Part shown: positions 7,402-13,073 of the stretch, one piece after another
Position numbering within the stretch: the first letter of the stretch is position 1
Layout: every line of letters begins with the position of its first letter
DNA from: Bacteroidales bacterium UBA1064
GTDB lineage: Bacteria > Bacteroidota > Bacteroidia > Bacteroidales > Tenuifilaceae
Assembly: GCA_002316235.1 (NCBI GenBank)
Contig: DCDD01000098.1
Span: 1-13,073, forward strand
DNA length: 13,073 nucleotides
Direction of reading: 5' to 3'
Translations under genes and position numbers: made by a program
The notes under the pieces: generated by a model
What the model was told of the DNA's origin: nothing
What the model saw: only the letters and a program-made list of their open reading frames with translations
Databases searched by the model: none

Positions 7402-8319
7402 TTAGCTTTTTACCATGTTTTGACTTACCGGCGACTGCCGGGTGTTGGTTTTCCATATAAATCGAAGCAGCAACGCTACTGCCAGGAAGCTAACAATTCC
7501 AATAGCCCAAATGTCCTGAAGGCTACCAACCTCTTCTATTTCGTTTACGCTGATTTCCGAACCCATAAGCAGGAAGGCAATTACCGCAATTGCATTGTTG
7601 GTGAAATGGGCCAGCATGGGGAGCCACAGGCTGCGACTCCACTCATACAGGTAGCCAAAAATGACACCCAGCGCAAAACGGGGAATGAACCCTCTAAATT
7701 GGAGGTGGAATGCGCTGAATAGCGCTGCTGTTATCAGTATTCCGAGCCACCTGCTGCGGGTAGCTGATACCAGGTGTTTTTGCAAAATTCCTCGAAAAAT
7801 TACCTCCTCCCCAACGGCAGGAAGAATGGCAATCATCAGCAGGTTTAGCAGAAACGTTCCAACGCTGTCGGTTTTCAGAAATGCCTCAGTTAGAATCTCG
7901 GCGTTTCTCTCCATTTCTACCATCCAGCCCGATAGGGGTATCAGCTCGTTAATGGAGGCCAGCAGGTTGATGGCCGGTATTGAGATAACCATCATTACGG
8001 CTACAGTTATAAAATTCTGAACGGTGGATGGTTTAAAACCCAGGTAGCCAAATGGATGACTGGAAAATAGCCATGCTGCTGTGAATCCGGGCACAACGAA
8101 CATGCCTATTGTTTGTACAATTTGCAAAAACTTTAACGCACCAATTGTATCGTTCGATATTGTTACGTTCATTAGCCAACCAAGCGAATCGGTTCCATAC
8201 ACTGCCATTATAACCAGGTAGCCTAGTAGGGTAAAAAGAAACGACCCTAATAGAACAAGGATAATCAGCGCAACAATTTTTTTAGCATCAGAAAGATTCG
8301 ATAGAATTCCGGCTCTCAT
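7402..8319 (-). CDS. CPBP family intramembrane metalloprotease
   Basis: A 305-residue polytopic membrane protein of the CPBP (Abi/Rce1-like, M79-type) family of intramembrane proteases. Hydrophobic segments lie near 15-40, 62-84, 101-122, 153-169, 190-206, 213-225, 232-252 and 268-288. The complete active-site set is present: EExxxR as Glu171, Glu172 and Arg176; FxxxH as Phe201 and His205; and HxxxN as His238 and Asn242. An active glutamate/histidine protease is therefore expected, though natural substrates of bacterial members are mostly unknown. The ATG at 8319 was chosen. An in-frame TTG at 8379 would add a 20-residue tail with no family character, although a promoter-like box lies only about 30 nt before it. 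No bacteriocin or peptide-precursor gene is adjacent, so an immunity or maturation role is not supported here. Confidence 0.9.
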   Translation of the reverse strand: MRAGILSNLSDAKKIVALIILVLLGSFLFTLLGYLVIMAVYGTDSLGWLMNVTISNDTIGALKFLQIVQTIGMFVVPGFTAAWLFSSHPFGYLGFKPSTVQNFITVAVMMVISIPAINLLASINELIPLSGWMVEMERNAEILTEAFLKTDSVGTFLLNLLMIAILPAVGEEVIFRGILQKHLVSATRSRWLGILITAALFSAFHLQFRGFIPRFALGVIFGYLYEWSRSLWLPMLAHFTNNAIAVIAFLLMGSEISVNEIEEVGSLQDIWAIGIVSFLAVALLLRFIWKTNTRQSPVSQNMVKS

Positions 8320-8408
8320 ACGATGGTTGTTAGAATTAGTGCAGGGAAAAAATGGATACCATAGCGAAAAAAAACTCAAGCAAAACCCAACTGGTTAAAG
8401 TGCAGCTG

Positions 8409-8416
8409 CAAAGGTA
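8409..8416 (-). promoter_or_regulatory. candidate -7 box for the CPBP gene
   Basis: On the minus strand this reads TACCTTTG, an exact TAnnTTTG match. Transcription would start near 8402, giving a leader of about 80 nt to the ATG at 8319, or about 20 nt to the alternative TTG at 8379. No -33 TTG is found 19 bp upstream. Confidence 0.5.
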
Positions 8417-8545
8417 GAAGTTTTCGGTAAACTGTGGATTTACTTGTCAAAATGCCAGATAATCAGAAGCCGATAAAATCTATTTTTACTCATTTGCAGA
8501 CCAGCGCTTTCAGCTCGTTGGTTATGCAGAGGGAAAAACATTTTT

Positions 8546-8553
8546 TACTTTTG
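8546..8553 (+). promoter_or_regulatory. candidate -7 box for dusB
   Basis: TACTTTTG matches TAnnTTTG exactly. The predicted start near 8560 leaves only about 13 nt of leader before the dusB ATG at 8573. There is no Shine-Dalgarno sequence, which is common in Bacteroidota. The -33 region is weak (TTATG rather than TTTG). It shares the divergent intergenic region with the CPBP promoter candidate. Confidence 0.5.
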
Positions 8554-8572
8554 CAGCTCAACTGCATGACAA

Positions 8573-9601
8573 ATGCGTATTGGCGAAGTAGAGCTAGGCG
8601 AAAAGCCTCTTTTTTTAGCACCAATGGAGGATGTTACCGATCCGTCGTTTCGGTATGTATGCAAGCAGTTCGGCGCTGATGTGATGTACACCGAGTTTAT
8701 TAATGCCGATGGGCTTATACGTGACGCCGGCAGCAGCGTGGCAAAGTTGAATATTTACGACTACGAAAGACCAATAGGCATCCAGCTTTACGGTCATATT
8801 ATTGAAAGTATGGTAGAGGCCGCAAGGATTGCTACAGCCTGTCGTCCCGATATTATCGACATTAACTTTGGCTGTCCGGTTAAAAAAATAGCCAATCGGG
8901 GTGCTGGAGCCGGAATGCTTAGGGATATCAATGCCATGGTTGAGATGACCAAACGAATTGTGGAGGCCACTAGCATTCCAGTTACCGTGAAGACCCGTCT
9001 AGGGTGGGACGACGAATCAAAAAACATTGTTGAGATTGCCGAGCGGCTGCAGGATGTTGGAATCAAGGCTATAACCATTCATGGGCGCACCCGAGCTCAG
9101 CTCTACAAAGGCAAAGCCGATTGGACTCTTATTGGTGCGGTGAAAGCCAACCCCCGAATAACCATTCCGGTGATAGGTAACGGCGATATTGACGGTCCGG
9201 TGATAGCCGGTGAGATGTTCGAAAAACACGGTGTAGATGGCATCATGGTTGGCAGGGCATCATTTGGAAGGCCATGGATATTCAGGGAGATTAAGCACTA
9301 CCTTTCTACCGGCCAACTCATGGAGCCCCTTACAGCCAGCCAAAAAGTGGAAATTGCCAAGCTGCATTTTCAAAAATCGCTCGAGGTAAAAGGTCATAAA
9401 ACCGGAATCCTCGAAATGCGGCGTCATTTTTCAGCCTACTTCAAGGGACTTCCCAATTTTAAAGAAATCAGGCTAAAGCTGCTTACCTCTACCGAGCCAG
9501 AGGTGATAGAAGGCTTACTTGAACTGATCAGGTCAACTTATGGTGATTTTGTGGCAGATGGCAGTATAAACCCCTCACCCTGGGCAGATTCGGCCGATTA
9601 G
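8573..9601 (+). CDS. dusB: tRNA-dihydrouridine synthase DusB
   Basis: A 342-residue FMN-dependent enzyme that reduces uridines in the D loop of tRNAs to dihydrouridine. The TIM-barrel starts with LFLAPMEDVTD (13-23), where the family normally reads APMxGVTD. The catalytic general-acid cysteine is Cys101 in NFGCPVKK. Further family motifs are VKTRLGW, HGRTRAQLYKGKADW, GNGDI and the FMN phosphate-binding MVGRASFGRPW. The helical C-terminal tRNA-binding domain contains MRRHFSAYFKGLP. These match DusB rather than DusA or DusC. The ATG at 8573 fits the usual short N-terminus; another ATG at 8566 is out of frame. It is divergent from the CPBP gene and converges on polA with only 28 bp between the stops. 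Confidence 0.95.
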   Translation: MRIGEVELGEKPLFLAPMEDVTDPSFRYVCKQFGADVMYTEFINADGLIRDAGSSVAKLNIYDYERPIGIQLYGHIIESMVEAARIATACRPDIIDINFGCPVKKIANRGAGAGMLRDINAMVEMTKRIVEATSIPVTVKTRLGWDDESKNIVEIAERLQDVGIKAITIHGRTRAQLYKGKADWTLIGAVKANPRITIPVIGNGDIDGPVIAGEMFEKHGVDGIMVGRASFGRPWIFREIKHYLSTGQLMEPLTASQKVEIAKLHFQKSLEVKGHKTGILEMRRHFSAYFKGLPNFKEIRLKLLTSTEPEVIEGLLELIRSTYGDFVADGSINPSPWADSAD

Positions 9602-9606
9602 ACATT

Positions 9607-9624
9607 TTTCTCCGTTTCGAGAAA
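9607..9624. terminator. possible shared hairpin between dusB and polA
   Basis: TTTCTC (9607-9612) and GAGAAA (9619-9624) form a 6-bp stem with a 6-nt loop in the 28-bp gap between the two convergent stop codons. Neither strand has a T tract after the stem, so it is at best a weak bidirectional terminator. Confidence 0.25.
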
Positions 9625-9629
9625 TGCAG

Positions 9630-12401
9630 CTAGTGGGCCTCCAGCCAATTTTTGCCTACCCCAATATCCACCACCAGGGGAATTTGTAAGGCGGCAGCAC
9701 CCTCCATTTGCGACCTGGCTATTTCCTTAACCTGCTCCAGCTCCGGTTGGTAAACGTCAAACACCAGTTCGTCGTGAACCTGTATAATCATTTTCGACTG
9801 CAGCTTCAACCGTTTAAACTCGGAGTGAATGCCAATCATGGCCAGCTTGATTATATCGGCTGCAGAACCCTGTATTGGGGCGTTAATAGCGTTACGTTCG
9901 GCCATTCCGCGAACTGTCTGGTTGCTCGATTTAATGTCGTTTAGATAGCGCTTGCGGCCAAAAAGGGTTTCAACCCAGCCCCGTTCGCGTGCCTGGGCAA
10001 TGCAGCTGTCCATGTAGCGCTTAACCCCGGAGTAGGTTCGAAAGTACTCGTCAATCAGCTCCTTTGCTTCGGTGCGCGAGATGCCGAGCCGCTGGGAGAG
10101 ACCAAAGGCCGAGATGCCGTAAATCATTCCGAAGTTGGCTGTTTTTGCCCGGCTCCGTTGCTCACGGCTCACCTGTTCAAGGGGAACCTTGAATATTTTG
10201 GCAGCCGTTGCGGCATGAATATCCTCGCCGTTTCGAAAAGCCTCCATCATGGCCGAATCGCCGCTCATGTGGGCCATAAGCCTAAGCTCAATTTGGGAAT
10301 AGTCGGCCGAGAGCATGGAATAGCTGCCCGGTGATGGGATGAAGGCTCTCCGTATCTCACGGCCATTCTCCTCGCGTATGGGTATGTTTTGCAGGTTGGG
10401 GTTGTTGGAGCTTAGGCGTCCGGTTGCGGCAACCGCCTGGTTGAACGAGGTATGAATTCTCCCGGTTTTCGTGTTCACCAACCCGGGAAGCGTTTCGATG
10501 TAAGTGGACAGGAGCTTTTTGATGGAGCGAAACTCCAGTATTTTTCCGACAATTGGATGGGCGCTCTGGTACTTTAGCAGCTCCTCCTCGCTGGTGGAGT
10601 ACTGCTTGGTCTTGGTCATTTTCACATCAGTAGCAATCCGAAGTTTGTCGAAAAGCACCTCGCCTAGCTGCTTGGGCGAGGAGATGTTGAGGTCGGGGAC
10701 ACCCGCCATGGCCTTAATTTCGGCATCCAGCTTAAGCAATTCGGAGTTAAGAATCTTTCCATACTCCTGTAGGCTTTGCACGTCTAGGCAAACACCATTG
10801 CGCTCCATTTGAGCAAGCACTTCAACCAATGGTGCCTCGAGTAGGAAGTAGAGTTTCGTAAGACCCTGCGACTCAAGTTCGGGGAAAAGCCTCAATTTCA
10901 GCTGTAGGGCAATGTCGGCATCCTCGCAGGCGTATGGGGTGATTTTCTCCAGGGGGACGTTTCGCATGTTTGCCTGCTTTGAGCCTTTTTTCCCGATAAG
11001 CTCCTCAATTTCAATAGGCTTGTAACCGAGGTAGATTTCCGACAGGTGGTTCAGGTTATGCCGCGAGTCAGGATCGAGCAGGTAGTGGGCCAGCATGGTG
11101 TCGTAGAGTTCTCCCTTGACGGAAATTCCATAGTTGGCCAGCATTTGCATGTCAAATTTTATATTCTGCCCAATTTTTGCCACTTGGGGATTTTCAAACA
11201 GGGGTTTGAACTCGGCTAAAATTTTGCTAACCGACTCACGATCGTCAGGAACGGGTATCCACCATGCCTTCAGGGGTTTTGTGGCAACCGACAGGCCAAC
11301 CAGGCTATCGGAGATAGGATCTAACCCGGTTGTTTCGGTGTCGAAGGCAAATTCGGTACACCCCGAAATTTCCTCTACCACAAGCTTCCTCTCCTCTGCT
11401 GTTGTAACGGCTGTGTAATCTGCCTTTATATCTTTTATGGTTGTAAGGTTTTGGATTACGGTAACCTTTTGCTCTGGATCTTCCCCAAACAGACTACCCT
11501 GAATATACTCCTTTTTTGCGGCTACCGGTTGCCGGTCGAATTCCCTGATTAGCGACCTGAATTCCAGTTCCTGAAATAGCTTCAGGAGTTCGTTGGTGTT
11601 GGGTTCCCTGCTCACCAAGTCCTTGTCAATATCAACCTTTAGGTCGAGATCGGTAACAATGGTAACCAGCTTCTTGTTGAGTGCAAGTTTTTCACGTGAA
11701 TCTTCAATTTTTTTGCGTAGCGAGTCGTTTAGCTTTGAGGTGTTATTCAGAATGTTATCAATGCTGCCAAAGTCGGAAATGAGTTTGGCGGCAATTTTTT
11801 CGCCAACTTTTTCAACTCCCTTGATGTTATCGGAGACATCGCCCCAGAGCGCCAGAATATCAACAAACTGTTTGGGATTTTGAATGTCGTACATGCGGCA
11901 GAACTCATCGGCGGTTACAAGCTGCATATCATTTCCGCTTCGGCCGGGCTTGGCAATAGAAACATTTTTACGAAGCAGCTGGCCATAATCCTTGTCGGGT
12001 GTCAGCATAATCACGTCAAACTCATCGGGATTGGCCTGGGTGGCAAGGGTGCCAACCACATCGTCTGCCTCATAGCCCGGCAACTCAACTACCGCTATTT
12101 GCAAGGCGTCCAGCAGCTGCTTTATGATGGGGACTGAAATCTTTATATCCTCTGGTGTTTGCTGTCGTTGGGCCTTATAGTCAGGATATATTTCGTCCCG
12201 AAAGGTGGGTCCCGATACGTCAAAAGCTACGGCAACATGCGTTGGCTTAAATCTTCTGATGGCATCAAGCACGGCTCGGGTAAACCCGTAAATGGCGGAG
12301 GTGTTAAGGCCTTTGCTGGTTCTAATTGGTCGCTTAATAAAAGCGTAGTATGACCGGTAAATCAGTGCGTAGGCATCAATTAGCAGGAGTTTTTTTTTCA
12401 T
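9630..12401 (-). CDS. polA: DNA polymerase I
   Basis: A complete 923-residue family A polymerase with three domains, used in Okazaki-fragment maturation and excision repair. The 5'-3' exonuclease domain (about 1-290) contains the metal-binding acidic clusters, including YEADD (110-114), TPDKDYGQLL (134-143) and GDVSDNIKGVEKVGEKIA (187-204). The 3'-5' proofreading domain (about 320-510) keeps Asp354 and Glu356 in DTET, Asp417 in NIKFD, and Tyr490 and Asp494 in YACED, so proofreading should be active. The polymerase domain has motif A with Asp700 and the ribose-excluding Glu705, motif B RAKTANFGMIYG with Phe757 and Tyr761, and motif C VHDE (His876, Asp877, Glu878). Phe757 is the E. coli-like state at the dideoxynucleotide-discrimination position. 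The ATG at 12401 begins the family-typical lysine-rich start. Confidence 0.98.
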   Translation of the reverse strand: MKKKLLLIDAYALIYRSYYAFIKRPIRTSKGLNTSAIYGFTRAVLDAIRRFKPTHVAVAFDVSGPTFRDEIYPDYKAQRQQTPEDIKISVPIIKQLLDALQIAVVELPGYEADDVVGTLATQANPDEFDVIMLTPDKDYGQLLRKNVSIAKPGRSGNDMQLVTADEFCRMYDIQNPKQFVDILALWGDVSDNIKGVEKVGEKIAAKLISDFGSIDNILNNTSKLNDSLRKKIEDSREKLALNKKLVTIVTDLDLKVDIDKDLVSREPNTNELLKLFQELEFRSLIREFDRQPVAAKKEYIQGSLFGEDPEQKVTVIQNLTTIKDIKADYTAVTTAEERKLVVEEISGCTEFAFDTETTGLDPISDSLVGLSVATKPLKAWWIPVPDDRESVSKILAEFKPLFENPQVAKIGQNIKFDMQMLANYGISVKGELYDTMLAHYLLDPDSRHNLNHLSEIYLGYKPIEIEELIGKKGSKQANMRNVPLEKITPYACEDADIALQLKLRLFPELESQGLTKLYFLLEAPLVEVLAQMERNGVCLDVQSLQEYGKILNSELLKLDAEIKAMAGVPDLNISSPKQLGEVLFDKLRIATDVKMTKTKQYSTSEEELLKYQSAHPIVGKILEFRSIKKLLSTYIETLPGLVNTKTGRIHTSFNQAVAATGRLSSNNPNLQNIPIREENGREIRRAFIPSPGSYSMLSADYSQIELRLMAHMSGDSAMMEAFRNGEDIHAATAAKIFKVPLEQVSREQRSRAKTANFGMIYGISAFGLSQRLGISRTEAKELIDEYFRTYSGVKRYMDSCIAQARERGWVETLFGRKRYLNDIKSSNQTVRGMAERNAINAPIQGSAADIIKLAMIGIHSEFKRLKLQSKMIIQVHDELVFDVYQPELEQVKEIARSQMEGAAALQIPLVVDIGVGKNWLEAH

Positions 12402-12463
12402 CCGTATTGGTGTATTCTTACTGGGTTTTAGTTGTAAGTGCTACCCTTTTTCACTTGATGTGC

Positions 12464-12481
12464 TTAGGCCGAAGCGGCTAA
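12464..12481 (-). promoter_or_regulatory. GC-rich hairpin at the 5' end of the polA leader
   Basis: On the minus strand, TTAGCCG, loop CTT, then CGG and CTAA with one bulged C form a stable 7-bp hairpin. If transcription starts about 7 nt after the -7 box (near 12483), the hairpin lies at the extreme 5' end of the polA mRNA, where such structures can protect RNA or affect expression. No riboswitch class is recognised. Confidence 0.35.
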
Positions 12482-12489
12482 CCCAAGAG

Positions 12490-12519
12490 CAAAGGTACAC
12501 CTTTTAGGTGATGACGCAA
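12490..12519 (-). promoter_or_regulatory. polA promoter, Bacteroidota type
   Basis: On the minus strand, TTG (12517-12519) is followed after exactly 19 bp by TACCTTTG (12490-12497). This is the Bacteroidota primary-sigma pattern, a -33 TTG and a -7 TAnnTTTG at the expected spacing. It is the best promoter in the window. Transcription would begin near 12483, giving polA a leader of about 80 nt. Confidence 0.65.
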
Positions 12520-13073
12520 CAGGAGTTTCTGAAAAAATGCGAGGTTTGAATTGAACAGCGGGGTGGTCAAAACGACAGAAACCGCAGCGAAATGGTCATT
12601 TTTATGCTCGTATATTGGAATAGCGTTTTCGAGTCTCATAATAAATCAAAAGCATAAGGCACGGAGAAAAGTGGCATTAATTAATGCCAACCAAAGAAAA
12701 ATGAAAGGAATACATGTATAGTTGGAGCCATCAACAATGATATGGAATATAAAATAGCAACTCTCGCCTTGTCATGCGTAGTGCAATTGGTGGCAAAGCG
12801 TATGTAATAAATGCAGGGATGCCATAGCATATCCACCACGGCATTTCTTTCCCACACGAAATTTTTAAAATGTCATTTCACCTACAACGGCAATAACAGA
12901 TAGTAGTGTACAAACACAATTAATGCAACAAGCATTGCCTTGTATGATTAAACTTGTCAACCTGCCTACCCCGCATCCGGCTTACTCCGAATCCTTATCG
13001 TACCAGGATAACTGCGCAAATAAGCTATACTGACTGTTCTGCCCACTGTAGTGAGTTCGCCGGCAGCTTACGA
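12520..13073. other. gene-free stretch upstream of polA
   Basis: No open frame of convincing length or composition is seen on either strand over about 550 bases. Stop codons are frequent in all frames and base composition is AT-rich up to about 12960, then more GC-rich to the edge. The stretch holds an 18-bp perfect palindrome (12672-12689), an inverted repeat TTATGCT/AGCATAA (12602-12608 and 12651-12657), a small stem ACAAG/CTTGT (12928-12943), and several overlapping stems in the last 80 bases. No tRNA, rRNA or known small-RNA pattern was recognised. Confidence 0.6.
12672..12689. repeat. 18-bp perfect palindrome
   Basis: TGGCATTAA (12672-12680) is followed with no spacer by its exact reverse complement TTAATGCCA (12681-12689). 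A spacer-free palindrome of this size suits binding by a symmetric dimeric DNA-binding protein rather than an RNA hairpin. It lies about 175 bp upstream of the polA promoter, so any link to polA is uncertain. Confidence 0.45.

Noticed and set aside
7383..7411. Possible terminator after the hypothetical gene (AGCTGC and GCAGTTAGCT before a T tract)
   Set aside because: The stem is only 4 bp without bulges and overlaps the CPBP stop codon, so it is too weak to call.
7402..8319. CPBP protease as part of a bacteriocin or immunity system
   Set aside because: No small precursor peptide, ABC exporter or regulator gene adjoins it; the neighbours are dusB and a helical hypothetical.
8434..8679. An 81-codon frame overlapping the dusB start
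   Set aside because: It runs out of frame through the conserved dusB N-terminus and the promoter region, and its product has no family character.
12944..13033. A 29-codon plus-strand open frame starting MIKLVNLPTP
   Set aside because: It is short, lacks a ribosome binding site or homology cue, and overlaps stem structures; frames this long are expected by chance.

Overview
The window reads as an ordinary chromosomal segment of a Bacteroidota bacterium, probably near Bacteroidales/Marinilabiliales. Three things suggest this: the proteins look like that phylum's versions; start codons mostly lack clear Shine-Dalgarno sequences; and several genes are preceded by the phylum's -7 promoter box TAnnTTTG (TACTTTTG or TACCTTTG). 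Base composition is moderate and coding is dense. No transposase, integrase, CRISPR array, toxin-antitoxin pair or defence island was seen. I did not find a convincing undescribed system.

Layout, left to right: the 3' end of a tRNA gene with its intrinsic terminator (1-79); a lipoprotein e(P4)-type acid phosphatase/5'-nucleotidase (minus, 267-1064); a plus-strand run of three genes, namely a PHP-family histidinol-phosphatase-like enzyme (1325-2098), L-aspartate oxidase NadB (2190-3770) and a polytopic flippase-like membrane protein of the LPG_synthase_TM family (3872-4984); glycine C-acetyltransferase Kbl (minus, 5173-6369) with a clear terminator; an unrecognised all-helical 244-residue protein (plus, 6605-7339); a CPBP intramembrane protease (minus, 7402-8319); tRNA-dihydrouridine synthase DusB (plus, 8573-9601); and full-length DNA polymerase I (minus, 9630-12401). 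The last roughly 570 bases (12498-13073), upstream of polA, hold no gene I can support, only palindromes and a possible gene end at the right edge.

Most genes appear to be single-gene transcription units, because orientation changes at nearly every gene. The junctions are divergent at 1064/1325, 6369/6605 and 8319/8573, and convergent at 4984/5173, 7339/7402 and 9601/9630. The best promoter is that of polA (TTG, 19 bp, TACCTTTG). It predicts a leader of about 80 nt beginning with a GC-rich hairpin.

Functionally this is a mixed housekeeping neighbourhood: NAD biosynthesis (nadB), threonine/glycine metabolism (kbl), tRNA modification (dusB), DNA repair and replication (polA), and envelope proteins (the lipoprotein phosphatase, the flippase-like protein and CPBP). 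One possible link is NAD. The e(P4) phosphatase family can dephosphorylate NMN for NAD salvage, and nadB starts de novo NAD synthesis about 1.1 kb away. That connection is inference.
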